DNA of 64,000 nucleotides from Helicobacter baculiformis (GTDB taxonomy: Bacteria; Campylobacterota; Campylobacteria; Campylobacterales; Helicobacteraceae). Numbering within the stretch: the stretch's first letter is position 1; the number at the start of each line of letters is the position of its first letter. The DNA lies in contig NZ_FZMF01000013.1 in NCBI RefSeq assembly GCF_900197685.1, forward strand, positions 82,033 through 146,032, read 5' to 3'. The notes below the pieces were generated by a model. The model was not told where the DNA came from. It did not search any database and saw only the letters and a program-made list of their open reading frames with translations. Shown piece after piece: positions 56,124 to 64,000 of this stretch. A program made the translations under genes and the position numbers.

Positions 56124-56953
56124 CTTCTAAGTGTGGCAACAAAGCCACGATCGAGCTTGGCGTAATCGGTGTAGAAAGTGCCACGATAGCCCCTTAACTC
56201 TAAGTGCTCGCTCAGCGAGGCCTTTTGATCAGAGCCCATTTCGCAGACAAGGAACTTTACACGCTTATCTGCAGCTTCATCGATAAGAGCTTTAAGGATT
56301 TCATTACCTTCTTCACCCCCATAGAGCGCGATTTCAGGCTCATAGCGTACAGAGTTATCTAGAGGATAGTCTAAGGGAATATAGGGGGGGTTGCTCACCA
56401 CTAAAGTGCGTGCAGGAATATCTATACCCTGTATAAGTGAAGTGTGCATTAAAGAAACACGCGCCTGCAGGCTAAAGGTGGTGATATTGATACTAGCCAC
56501 CTCTAGGGCATCCATAGAGATGTCTGTACCCATTACCATGATTTTCGGGTGTTGCAAGGCTAAACTAATCCCTACAACGCCACTTCCAATCCCAACTTCC
56601 ACCACATTTTTAATGCCATATTCTTGGATTAACTCGGAGGCCTGGTGCACTAAAAGCTCAGTCTCTGGTCTAGGGATCAACACGCGCTCATCGACAAAAA
56701 AAAGACGGCTATAAAAACTTACTTCATGGGTGATATATTCGATGGGTTTACCCTTAGCACGCGCCTTAACCATGCGCATGAAGCGATCAAGGGCAAAACT
56801 ATCTAACTCTTCTTGGGCATGCATGTGTAAGTACACGCGATCTACACCTAACAAATGGGCTAAAAGCACTTCTGATTCAAGTGCAGTGCGCACACCTTTA
56901 TCGCGAAGAAATTTTTTAGCTTCATAAAGTGCCTTAGAGATATTAGTTTGCAT
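56120..56953 (-). CDS. prmC: Release factor glutamine methyltransferase
   Basis: The 277-aa enzyme methylates the Gln of the GGQ motif in peptide-chain release factors using SAM. The signature NPPY is in LVVSNPPYIPLDYPL, the SAM loop is VVEVGIGSGVVGISLALQ with MGTDISMDAL, and the N-terminal helical domain has ESEVLLAHLLGVDRVYLHMH. The catalytic-domain lead-in is VDERVLIPRPETELLVHQA. It stands alone on the reverse strand, with 140 bp to the divergent ddl gene. Confidence 0.94.
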   Translation of the reverse strand: MQTNISKALYEAKKFLRDKGVRTALESEVLLAHLLGVDRVYLHMHAQEELDSFALDRFMRMVKARAKGKPIEYITHEVSFYSRLFFVDERVLIPRPETELLVHQASELIQEYGIKNVVEVGIGSGVVGISLALQHPKIMVMGTDISMDALEVASINITTFSLQARVSLMHTSLIQGIDIPARTLVVSNPPYIPLDYPLDNSVRYEPEIALYGGEEGNEILKALIDEAADKRVKFLVCEMGSDQKASLSEHLELRGYRGTFYTDYAKLDRGFVATLRS

Positions 56954-57052
56954 ATAATCACAACTTAAAATGGGGTTTGCAAAGGGGCATTTTATCCTAA
57001 AAAACCTTTAAAATGCTAGCACGCTTGCAGGCAATCTTTAGAGGGATTTGGC

Positions 57053-57058
57053 TATAAT
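57053..57058 (+). promoter_or_regulatory. -10 box of ddl and following genes
   Basis: TATAAT in GGCTATAATGCG, 36 bp before the ddl GTG. It probably drives ddl, hydrolase, murF, HIT and prs. Confidence 0.7.
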
Positions 57059-57093
57059 GCGCCGATTGTTTTTAAGCTTACAAAAGGATGAGA

Positions 57094-58128
57094 GTGGTAT
57101 ACGGGGTTTTGTTTGGGGGAAAGAGCTACGAACATGAAATTAGTATCGTGAGCGCGATCGCGCTTAAAGAGGTTTTGGGTGCCGAAATCGGGCATTTTAT
57201 CTTTTTAGATGGCATGCGTCGCTTTTACCTAATTCCCACTAGAGAGATGCGCTCAAGCTTCTTTGCTACAGGGCAGTATCAGAAGTGTCCAGAACTCATT
57301 TTAAAACAGCATGGCTTTTATACGCAAGGACTTTTAGGGAGCAAGCAGGTTGGCTTTTCTCTTCTTATCAATCTCGTGCATGGGGGTGATGGGGAAGATG
57401 GTAAACTCGCCTCATTGTTAGACTTTTTTGAAGTGCCTTTCGTTGGACCTCGAGTAGAGGCATGTGTCTTGAGTTGTAGCAAGTATTTAACCAAAACATT
57501 TGCGCAAGAGAGAGAGATTAAAGTCTTGCCCTATGTTTTTTTAGATAAACACCAAAGTAATGCGCTAAAAACGCTGGCTTACCCCTTGATCGCCAAACCT
57601 AATCGCCTAGGGAGCTCTATTGGCATTGGCATTATCAAGGAGGCTAAAGATGTGGAATACGTTCTAGATGAAGTGTTTGAATTTGATAACCAAGTGATCG
57701 TAGAACCTTTTAAAGCAGGGATTAAAGAATACAATCTAGCAGGTTGCATGGTGGAAGGGGGCGATTATATCTTTTCTATCGTGGAGGAACCCAAGAAAAA
57801 AGAGTTTTTGAGTTTTGAAGAAAAGTACTTGGATTTTGGACGCACACAAAAGGTGCTTAAAGCAGAGGTTAGCACGGAATTAGAAGCGCGCATGCGCGCG
57901 TTGTTTAAACAGGTTTACGAGCCTTTTTTCGTGGGAGCAATCATCCGTTGCGATTTTTTTGTGATGGATGATGAAATCTTTTTAAATGAAATTAACCCTA
58001 TTCCCGGGAGTCTAGCACACTACCTTTTTGAGGATTTTACTTATGTCCTTGAAAATATTCTTCTGCCTAAAAATCCCTCTGTTTCTATTACCTACCACTA
58101 TATCAATCAGATTCAAAAAAATAAGTAA
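57094..58128 (+). CDS. ddl: D-alanine--D-alanine ligase
   Basis: The 344-aa ATP-grasp enzyme makes D-Ala-D-Ala for peptidoglycan, which MurF then uses. Conserved parts are VLFGGKSYEHEISIVSAIAL, INLVHGGDGEDGKLASLLDF, VGPRVEACVLSCSKYLTK, AKPNRLGSSIGIGII, IRCDFFV and FLNEINPIPGSLAHYLFEDF. The GTG at 57094 is chosen: AAAAGG lies 6 nt upstream, and this start matches the N-terminus I recall for the H. pylori enzyme. The ATG at 57088 abuts the ribosome site. The stop overlaps the next gene (TAATG). Confidence 0.94.
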   Translation: MVYGVLFGGKSYEHEISIVSAIALKEVLGAEIGHFIFLDGMRRFYLIPTREMRSSFFATGQYQKCPELILKQHGFYTQGLLGSKQVGFSLLINLVHGGDGEDGKLASLLDFFEVPFVGPRVEACVLSCSKYLTKTFAQEREIKVLPYVFLDKHQSNALKTLAYPLIAKPNRLGSSIGIGIIKEAKDVEYVLDEVFEFDNQVIVEPFKAGIKEYNLAGCMVEGGDYIFSIVEEPKKKEFLSFEEKYLDFGRTQKVLKAEVSTELEARMRALFKQVYEPFFVGAIIRCDFFVMDDEIFLNEINPIPGSLAHYLFEDFTYVLENILLPKNPSVSITYHYINQIQKNK

Positions 58129-58859
58129 TGGCTAAACGCAAGGTGGCATATCAAGGGCGCGATTTTGAGATCGCTTACGATCTGCACAACAAGAACGCAC
58201 TTAAAAGTGTTGCGTTCTTGCACGGCTGGGGGAGCTCTAAAGAATTAATGCAGCACGCATTCAAAGCATATTTTACAGATTACAGACATTTCTACCTCGA
58301 TTTACCCGGTTTTGGCAGAAGTCCCAACCAAACTTTTCTTACCCCACAAGATTACGCCCATATTGTAGATACCTTTTTTCAATCCCTAGAGGTTACCCCA
58401 GATTTGATGGTTGGACATAGCTTTGGAGGCAAAGTTGCTACACTGACACAGGGTTCTAATTTAGTGCTTTTGAGCAGTGCAGGTATTGTATTGCCAAAAT
58501 CTTGGAAAACACGTCTAAAAATCAAGTTGGCTAAAGGTTTAAGAATGCTGGGGATGAGCAATCGCGCGCTCAGAAGTGCGGATGCGCAAGATCTAAATCC
58601 AGCGATGTATGAGGTTTTCAAGTACACGATTCAAGAAGATTTTAGGGCACATTTTTGCGCATGCGTCAAAAATACCCTGATTTTATGGGGTGCGCAGGAT
58701 AATACCACCCCTCTTGTGGCAGGGCAACAGATTGCTACCCTTATTCCTAAGAATCGCTTTATTGTCTTGCAGGGGGATCACTATTTCTTTTTAAAACAGG
58801 GGGCGTTGGTGCAACAACATTGTTTGGAATATTTTAACTGCCCTAGCGAGCAGGAATAA
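58128..58859 (+). CDS. Alpha/beta hydrolase
   Basis: The 243-aa serine hydrolase has the oxyanion region FLHGWGSSKELM, the nucleophile elbow MVGHSFGGKVATL (Ser in GHSFG), an acid in LWGAQDNTTPL and the C-terminal His in LQGDHYFFL. H. pylori carries a similar gene between ddl and murF (HP0739, annotated as a dienoate hydrolase, from memory). The substrate is not evident. Its place between two D-Ala-D-Ala-related enzymes suggests an envelope role only by context. It overlaps ddl by 1 bp and ends 2 bp before murF. Confidence 0.88.
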   Translation: MAKRKVAYQGRDFEIAYDLHNKNALKSVAFLHGWGSSKELMQHAFKAYFTDYRHFYLDLPGFGRSPNQTFLTPQDYAHIVDTFFQSLEVTPDLMVGHSFGGKVATLTQGSNLVLLSSAGIVLPKSWKTRLKIKLAKGLRMLGMSNRALRSADAQDLNPAMYEVFKYTIQEDFRAHFCACVKNTLILWGAQDNTTPLVAGQQIATLIPKNRFIVLQGDHYFFLKQGALVQQHCLEYFNCPSEQE

Positions 58860-58861
58860 TC

Positions 58862-60328
58862 ATGGGGACTTTAGAATTAGGGGCAATTTGGATTTTTATG
58901 TTAGGTCTGAATTACTACCTGATAACTCTGCTGCAATGGTATCATTACAGCTTTGCACGCGTGCTTACAAAGCATCACAAAAAGCGTTGGCATGTTTACC
59001 ATGTACTCTTGCCCTTAGCAGTCTTTGTGACCGCCCATTTAAAGCATTTTGAACTCGCTTTCTATGTGTTTGTGGGCGGGGTGCAGATCCCATGTCTAGT
59101 GTTTTGGGCTTCGCGCTTGGACAAAAAACTTGTTTTCACACCACGCGTGGTGCGCTTTTTCACTATTCTTTTGTTTTTTTTGTTAATGGACGCTTGGTTG
59201 GTGCATCTCTGGGGGCAAATAGTTTTTTGGCGCTATCTAATACTTATTGCCTTAGTGCATGGCGCATCTTTAGGCTTTGAAAAAAGTTGTGCGCAAGGCT
59301 ATGTGCGCTTGGCTAGGGATAAGCTCGCGCGCATGCCCCATTTAAAAATCATCGCCATCACAGGAAGTTTTGGTAAGACTAGCGTTAAAAATTACCTCCA
59401 CCAAATGCTACAAGGTAAGTACATTGTCTACAGCACCTCAGGAAGTGTGAATACCTTACTGGGTTTGAGTCAAGATATCAATCAAAATCTAGGTGAGAAC
59501 GCCACTCTTTATATTGCTGAGGCGGGTGCGCGTCAGTCCGGAGATATCAAGGCAATTACCTCACTCTTACAACACCATTACGCTATCATTACTGAAGTGG
59601 GCAAACAACACATTGAATATTTCAAAACAATCGAAAATGTCGCTCAAACTAAGGCAGAATTGCTCGATTCACCGCGTTTAGAGCGTGCCTTTTGCTATAA
59701 AAGCGAAATTTTAGAACCCTTTTGTCAAAAGATTCCGCAAGAAAAGATCACCTTTTATCCCGGAAAAACTAGAAATATACAAGCCACTTTGGAGGGCACG
59801 CATTTTGAGCTATTCTTGGATCAAACATGGGTGTCTTTTGAAAGCAAAATTTTAGGAGCTTTCAATGTAGAAAATCTTACTTTGGCAATCATGGTAGGCT
59901 TTTATTTTGGAATCCCTGTTGCCCAGCTACAACGCTTAGTTGCTAAACTTAATCCCGTTCCTCACCGCTTGAATGTCTTACATGTTAATGATAAAATCAT
60001 CATTGACGATGGCTTTAATGGTAATTTAAAGGGCATGTTGGAAGGAGTGCGGCTGTGTAGTCTTTATACAGGGCGTAAAATTATTGTAACTCCGGGTTTA
60101 GTAGAGAGCGACATAGAATCCAATACCACTTTAGGGCAGGCTATCGATCGTGTCTTTGACATTGCTATTATCACAGGTGAACTTAACACAACAACACTGG
60201 GACAGGCTATCACGAGCATCCAAAAAGTTTTTCTAAGAGATAAAAGTCAGCTTGAATCGGTCCTGCAAACCATGACCTTACCCAAAGACCTTATTTTATT
60301 TGCCAATGATGCGCCCAACTACATCTAA
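58862..60328 (+). CDS. murF: UDP-MurNAc-tripeptide--D-Ala-D-Ala ligase with membrane domain
   Basis: The 488-aa Mur ligase adds D-Ala-D-Ala to the UDP-MurNAc peptide. The P-loop is IAITGSFGKTSVKNYL, with NTLLGLSQDINQNLGENATL, EAGARQSGDIKAIT, ITEVGKQHIEYF, GAFNVENLTLAIM and RLNVLHVNDKIIIDDGFNGN. The first 150 residues are a hydrophobic domain with about four membrane helices not found in most MurF proteins, so the enzyme is probably membrane attached. The same architecture is known from Helicobacter relatives as I recall. Between ddl and murF is only the hydrolase gene. Confidence 0.93.
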   Translation: MGTLELGAIWIFMLGLNYYLITLLQWYHYSFARVLTKHHKKRWHVYHVLLPLAVFVTAHLKHFELAFYVFVGGVQIPCLVFWASRLDKKLVFTPRVVRFFTILLFFLLMDAWLVHLWGQIVFWRYLILIALVHGASLGFEKSCAQGYVRLARDKLARMPHLKIIAITGSFGKTSVKNYLHQMLQGKYIVYSTSGSVNTLLGLSQDINQNLGENATLYIAEAGARQSGDIKAITSLLQHHYAIITEVGKQHIEYFKTIENVAQTKAELLDSPRLERAFCYKSEILEPFCQKIPQEKITFYPGKTRNIQATLEGTHFELFLDQTWVSFESKILGAFNVENLTLAIMVGFYFGIPVAQLQRLVAKLNPVPHRLNVLHVNDKIIIDDGFNGNLKGMLEGVRLCSLYTGRKIIVTPGLVESDIESNTTLGQAIDRVFDIAIITGELNTTTLGQAITSIQKVFLRDKSQLESVLQTMTLPKDLILFANDAPNYI

Positions 60329-60337
60329 AGGAATACC

Positions 60338-60829
60338 ATGCACCGACTTTATGCGCCATGGAGAAGCCCCTACTTGCAAGGTGAAGACACGCATGGTTGC
60401 GTGTTTTGCGCCATCAGTCAAGCAGCCCATTTAGATGAAGGTAACCATGTCCTGTACCGCGACGCGCGCGTTTTTGTGGTGATGAATCGCTATCCCTATA
60501 ATCCGGGGCATTTCATGGTGATCCCCCACCACCACGTTGATAGTCCGGAACTGCTAAGCTTAGAGGACTGGCATCACCTGCAAACACGCATTTATCAGGG
60601 GGTACAACTTTTGTACGCCTTTGGTGCAGATGGAATTAATTTGGGATTTAATCTCAAAGATGCGGGTGGGGCGGGCTTAAGTGCGCATTTACATGGGCAT
60701 CTAGTGCCCCGCTTTTATAAAGACACAAATTTTGTCAGTGTGATTGGCAATACGCGCGTCTATGGCGTGGATTTTGAAGCTATTTATCAAGAACTGAAGA
60801 AAAAAGGAGAATCTTATTTTACCCCATGA
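60338..60829 (+). CDS. HIT-family nucleotide hydrolase/transferase
   Basis: A 163-aa HIT protein with the histidine triad LSAHLHGHLVPRFY (His-x-His-x-His). N-terminal CVFC may bind zinc together with a later His, and VMNRYPYNPGHFMVIPHHHV is the conserved front part. These proteins cleave dinucleoside polyphosphates or adenylylated compounds; the exact substrate is unknown. The N-terminal YAPWRSPYLQGED is typical of the AP4A phosphorylase-like bacterial subgroup. It overlaps the frame leading into prs. Confidence 0.9.
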   Translation: MHRLYAPWRSPYLQGEDTHGCVFCAISQAAHLDEGNHVLYRDARVFVVMNRYPYNPGHFMVIPHHHVDSPELLSLEDWHHLQTRIYQGVQLLYAFGADGINLGFNLKDAGGAGLSAHLHGHLVPRFYKDTNFVSVIGNTRVYGVDFEAIYQELKKKGESYFTP

Positions 60830-60840
60830 AAGGAACGCGC

Positions 60841-61776
60841 ATGCGAACACGGAGCTTTAAAATTTTTAGCGGGAGCGCGCACCCTAGCTTTGGCAAGGAA
60901 GTCGCTAAACATCTCAATGTGGGGCTTTCTAAAGTTGTCTTAGGGCGTTTTAGCGATGGTGAAATCAATGTGCAAATTAGCGAGTCTGTACGCGGGCGCG
61001 ATGTCTATATCGTACAACCCACATGTGCACCCGTAAATGATAATTTGATGGAACTATTAGTGATGGTGGACGCGTTGCGCCGCTCTTCAGCTAGTTCAAT
61101 CACTGCTGTAGTGCCCTATTTTGGCTATGCTAGACAGGATCGTAAAGCCGCTCCTAGAGTGCCTATTAGCGCAAAGTTGGTGGCAGACTTGATGCAAACC
61201 GTGCGTATCGATCGCTTAATCACGATGGATTTGCATGCTGGACAAATTCAGGGCTTTTTTAATATCCCGGTAGATAATCTTTACGGCTCGATTGTCTTTA
61301 GAGATTATATTTGTTCAAAGGATTTTAAAAATCCGGTGGTGGCTAGCCCTGATATTGGAGGTGTGGCACGGGCGCGCTATTTTGCTAGCCAAATTGGCAT
61401 GGATTTGGTCATTGTAGACAAGCGACGCGAACGCGCAAATGAGTCCGAAGTGATGAATATTATTGGGGAAGTGCGTGGGCGTGATGTGATCTTGGTGGAT
61501 GACATGGTGGATACAGCCGGGACTATCTGTAAAGCCGCTGCCATGCTCAAAGCTAAGGGAGCACATTCTGTAATGGCGCTGGGTACACATGCGGTGTTGA
61601 GTGGAAATGCGCTCAAACGCATTAAAGAAAGTGAGCTAGATGAAGTGGTTGTGAGCAACTCTATTCCACTTAAAACCTCTCATCCCAAGATCACAACTTT
61701 AAGCGTTGCACCTTTGTTTGCAGAAGTGATTCGCAGGGTTTATCATAATGAGAGTGTGCAATCACTCTTTGTGTAG
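60841..61776 (+). CDS. prs: Ribose-phosphate pyrophosphokinase
   Basis: The 311-aa enzyme makes PRPP from ribose 5-phosphate and ATP for purine, pyrimidine, His and Trp synthesis. Motifs are FSGSAHPSFGKEVAKHL, GRFSDGEINVQISESVRGRD, VPYFGYARQDRK, ITMDLHAGQIQGFF and the PRPP loop VILVDDMVDTAGTI. The ATG at 60841 has AAAGGA 7 nt upstream; the longer frame from 60826 is less likely. The flanking purA uses purine pathway products derived from PRPP. Confidence 0.95.
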   Translation: MRTRSFKIFSGSAHPSFGKEVAKHLNVGLSKVVLGRFSDGEINVQISESVRGRDVYIVQPTCAPVNDNLMELLVMVDALRRSSASSITAVVPYFGYARQDRKAAPRVPISAKLVADLMQTVRIDRLITMDLHAGQIQGFFNIPVDNLYGSIVFRDYICSKDFKNPVVASPDIGGVARARYFASQIGMDLVIVDKRRERANESEVMNIIGEVRGRDVILVDDMVDTAGTICKAAAMLKAKGAHSVMALGTHAVLSGNALKRIKESELDEVVVSNSIPLKTSHPKITTLSVAPLFAEVIRRVYHNESVQSLFV

Positions 61777-61794
61777 TCTAAAAGAAGGAATTAA

Positions 61795-63006
61795 ATGGCA
61801 GATGTGGTCGTAGGAGTGCAGTGGGGAGATGAAGGTAAGGGTAAGCTAGTGGATCGCTTGGCGCAAAATTATGATTTTGTTGTGCGTTTTCAAGGCGGAC
61901 ATAATGCGGGGCATACTATCGTAACTCAAGATTGCACCTACGCGTTGCATCTAATCCCCTCAGGGGTCTTATACCCTCAATGCAAAAATATCATTGGAAA
62001 TGGCATGGTGGTTGCACTAGACGCGCTTGCTAAAGAAATTGCACTTTTTGGTAACCTTCAAGAAAGACTCTTTGTAAGCGAACGCGCCCATTTAATTTTG
62101 CCCTATCATCAAATGCTAGAGAGCGATCAAGAAGCCCAAAGTGCGATTGGTACAACCCGTAAGGGGATTGGACCAGCCTATCAAGATAAGATCAGGCGAG
62201 TGGGTTTGCGTGTGGGGGATTTACGCTACCCCAAGTTGCTCAAAGAAAAAATTGCACACAATCTAGCACACATGCATGTGCAAGTGGATATGCGCGCTAT
62301 TGCAGAATATTTAGACACTTACGCCCCCAAAATTTTGCCCCATATCGCAGACACAACCGGAATGCTTTGGGAGGGGGCGCAAAAAGGCAAACGCATTTTG
62401 CTAGAGGGCGCACAGGGAAGTATGCTTGATGTGGATTTTGGCACTTATCCCTTTGTAACTAGTTCGACCACTATTGCAGCTGGAGCGTGCTCGGGGAGCG
62501 GACTTAGCGTGAAAGACATTGATAAAGTGATCGGGGTGGCTAAGGCTTATTGCACACGCGTGGGCAATGGACCATTTCCCAGTGAAGAAGAGGGCGCTAT
62601 GGGAGAATGGTTGCGCCAAAAAGGACATGAGTTTGGCACAACTACACAGCGCGCACGCCGCTGTGGGTACTTTGATGCCGTTGCAGTGCGCTACGCCTGC
62701 CGTTTGAACGGGTGTACAGAATTAGCGTTAATGAAATTAGATGTTTTAGATGGCTTAGAAGAGATTCTAGTGTGTGTGGGCTATGAAAGAGGAGAAGAAA
62801 CTTTCTTACACATGCCCGATTCTCTGCAAGGAGTCAAGCCGATTTATAAGCGCTTTCAAGGGTGGGCATGTAGTGCGGGTGTGCACACTTTTGAGGTATT
62901 ACCTAAAGAAGCACAAGCTTATATTTGTGCACTCGAAGAACTTATAAATGTAAAGATTAGTGCCATTTCTACCAGTCCAAAACGCGAGGAGATGATTTTA
63001 AGATGA
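61795..63006 (+). CDS. purA: Adenylosuccinate synthetase
   Basis: The 403-aa enzyme forms adenylosuccinate from IMP, aspartate and GTP in AMP synthesis. Seen: VVGVQWGDEGKGKLVDRLA with the GTP loop, RFQGGHNAGHTIV, TTRKGIGPAYQDKIRRVGLR, LLEGAQGSMLDVDFGTYPF followed by VTSSTTIAAGACSGSGL, and RARRCGYFDAVAVRYA. It is somewhat shorter than the 430-aa enteric enzyme, as usual in this group. AAGGAATTAA precedes the ATG. The end overlaps the FliJ-like gene by 4 bp. Confidence 0.95.
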   Translation: MADVVVGVQWGDEGKGKLVDRLAQNYDFVVRFQGGHNAGHTIVTQDCTYALHLIPSGVLYPQCKNIIGNGMVVALDALAKEIALFGNLQERLFVSERAHLILPYHQMLESDQEAQSAIGTTRKGIGPAYQDKIRRVGLRVGDLRYPKLLKEKIAHNLAHMHVQVDMRAIAEYLDTYAPKILPHIADTTGMLWEGAQKGKRILLEGAQGSMLDVDFGTYPFVTSSTTIAAGACSGSGLSVKDIDKVIGVAKAYCTRVGNGPFPSEEEGAMGEWLRQKGHEFGTTTQRARRCGYFDAVAVRYACRLNGCTELALMKLDVLDGLEEILVCVGYERGEETFLHMPDSLQGVKPIYKRFQGWACSAGVHTFEVLPKEAQAYICALEELINVKISAISTSPKREEMILR

Positions 63007-63431
63007 GTCAGTTTAAAGCTTTGCTTAAAATTAAGCGTCAAGCTGTACAGCGCGCTGAAATTGCTCTTGCTAACAACCGCGCCCAAATTACTCATCAAGA
63101 GCAGGAGTTACTTGCCCTCAATGCACAGCTCTGTGATTTAAGTGTGCCCATGCAGGGAGGTATGCATGGTTTTGCCCAGCTCAACGCTTTAAAACACAAC
63201 TACCGTTACGCACTCGCGCAAGCACAAGCAGAAATCGCTAAACTTGAGCAAAGGGCTGTACAATTACAAGAAGCTTACAGACAAGCCAGTCTTGAGTATG
63301 AAAAAATCTCTTATTTGGAAACTTTAGAGACCCAAAAAGAGTTGGCGCGCCTTAGAAGACTTGAACACAAAGAGATGGATGCAATTGGAACGAGTATTTT
63401 TATCCAAAAGCAAAGAAGTACGCATGTCTAG
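63003..63431 (+). CDS. FliJ-like flagellar coiled-coil protein
   Basis: A 142-aa highly helical protein with continuous heptads (AIALANNRAQITHQEQEL, AQAQAEIAKLEQRAVQLQEA), the size and form of FliJ, the coiled-coil central stalk of the flagellar type III export ATPase. In H. pylori the gene after purA (HP0256, from memory) is a FliJ-like protein affecting motility. Identity rests on position, size and coiled coil, not on a specific motif. It overlaps purA by 4 bp and the next gene by 8 bp. Confidence 0.75.
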   Translation: MSQFKALLKIKRQAVQRAEIALANNRAQITHQEQELLALNAQLCDLSVPMQGGMHGFAQLNALKHNYRYALAQAQAEIAKLEQRAVQLQEAYRQASLEYEKISYLETLETQKELARLRRLEHKEMDAIGTSIFIQKQRSTHV

Positions 63432-64000
63432 ACTCTACGCATGGGCATTGTGTGGGCTACTTTTGTATGCTGACCAAACCCCTTCGCAACAATTTTTGCA
63501 ATGCAATGCCATTTTTGAATCCCGCAAAGCTGAAATTGATGCACAATTACAGAGGTTACAAGAGCGCGCGCTCACTTTGCAGACTTTGCAAAACCAAACC
63601 CAAAGCTTACTCGATCAACGGAGCGCTAAGGTTGTAGAACGTGAAAAAGCTCTAAGTCTCAAACTCAAAGAGCTTGAAGACAAACAAGATGCCTTTAAAA
63701 AGACCCAAGCAGAAAGTGAAAAAAAACTTAAAACTCTGATCGCCAAAAATGAAGAGTTGTTAAAAGAGATCAAGACCGCCAGTCAAAGCAAGCTTTCTAG
63801 CACCTACGCCAAAATGAAAGATTCTAAAGCTGCCCCTATCTTGCAAGACTTACCTCCCAGTCAAGCCGCTCAAATTCTTTCTACTCTCGAAGCCAAAGAC
63901 ATGGGCAAAATTTTAGCCAAAATGGACCCGGTTAAAGCTGCCCTACTAACCGAGATGTTGCAAAAGGGTCCGCCCTTTAAAGACCCCCCCAAACCCCCAC
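63424..64000 (+). CDS. MotE-like exported coiled-coil protein, 5' part (runs off the window)
   Basis: The frame opens at ATG 63424 and stays open to the window edge (192 codons). A signal peptide (MSRLYAWALCGLLLYA) is followed by a long coiled coil rich in Gln, Lys and Glu. A helical domain, KDSKAAPILQDLPPSQAAQI then LSTLEAKDMGKILAKMDPVK, is characteristic of the MgtE N-domain-like region of MotE flagellar motor proteins. It should be periplasmic and act in motor or stator assembly. It overlaps the FliJ-like gene by 8 bp. It ends in a Pro/Lys-rich stretch at the edge; the C-terminus is not seen. Confidence 0.75.
   Translation, partial: MSRLYAWALCGLLLYADQTPSQQFLQCNAIFESRKAEIDAQLQRLQERALTLQTLQNQTQSLLDQRSAKVVEREKALSLKLKELEDKQDAFKKTQAESEKKLKTLIAKNEELLKEIKTASQSKLSSTYAKMKDSKAAPILQDLPPSQAAQILSTLEAKDMGKILAKMDPVKAALLTEMLQKGPPFKDPPKPP

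Overview
The window is a 64-kb chromosomal stretch of a Helicobacter species (Campylobacterota). Many blocks keep the Helicobacter pylori gene order: hefA-hefB-hefC, gapA-pgk-corA, a 13-gene nuo operon running into pflA and a phosphomannomutase gene, folD-lepB-rpiB-apt-dedA-pepA-ychF, cheV-nspC, and ddl-hydrolase-murF-HIT-prs. It does not look like H. pylori itself. Base composition is richer in G+C, the blocks are joined in a different order, thiC is present, the NuoF-like gene is absent from the nuo operon, and a long Hop-like outer membrane protein has an unusual C-terminal tail. A gastric non-pylori Helicobacter (felis/heilmannii/bizzozeronii type) is the best guess, inferred without any database comparison.

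Region by region. 0-3.4 kb: two surface genes (partial lipoprotein, 655-aa Hop-like protein) and a right-end relic of an IS200/IS605 element. 2.9-8.6 kb: a small outer membrane protein plus the HefABC RND efflux system. 8.6-9.1 kb: tRNA-Arg and HU. 9.1-12.4 kb: gapA, pgk and corA. 12.4-14.9 kb: PepSY-like membrane protein, glutathionylspermidine-synthase-like enzyme and UPF0323 lipoprotein. 14.9-16.6 kb: a chemoreceptor gene broken near its 5' end by an in-frame TAG. 16.6-23 kb: PAP2 phosphatase, WecA-like transferase, pdxJ, pdxA, thioesterase, galE, an SDR gene and tRNA-Leu. 23-25.3 kb: NhaC-type antiporter and aguB. 25.3-25.64 kb: a roughly 300-bp element with IS605-type ends and an omega-RNA-like structured core but no transposase. 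25.6-43.97 kb: a motility accessory factor (maf) gene with a ten-C tract, then, convergent to it, the long nuo-pflA-manB operon. 44-47.6 kb: lipoprotein, thiC and cytochrome c. 47.6-54 kb: the compact folD-to-ychF run. 54-57 kb: cheV, nspC and prmC. 57-64 kb: ddl, hydrolase, murF, HIT, prs, purA, a FliJ-like gene and a partial MotE-like gene.

Functional themes are respiration (complex I without the usual NADH-input subunits), chemotaxis and flagellar assembly or decoration (MCP, CheV, PflA, Maf, FliJ-like, MotE-like), cell-envelope synthesis (WecA, GalE, Ddl, MurF, PAP2, manB), polyamines (AguB, NspC, a GspS-like enzyme) and cofactors (PdxJ/PdxA, ThiC, FolD). Genes are packed tightly, with frequent 1-20 bp overlaps in operons and four convergent pairs whose stop codons share a 4-bp palindrome. 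The most unusual signals are the transposase-less IS605 relics with RNA-like scaffolds, the interrupted chemoreceptor, the poly-C tract in maf, and the paired palindromes flanking an unknown membrane-protein gene.
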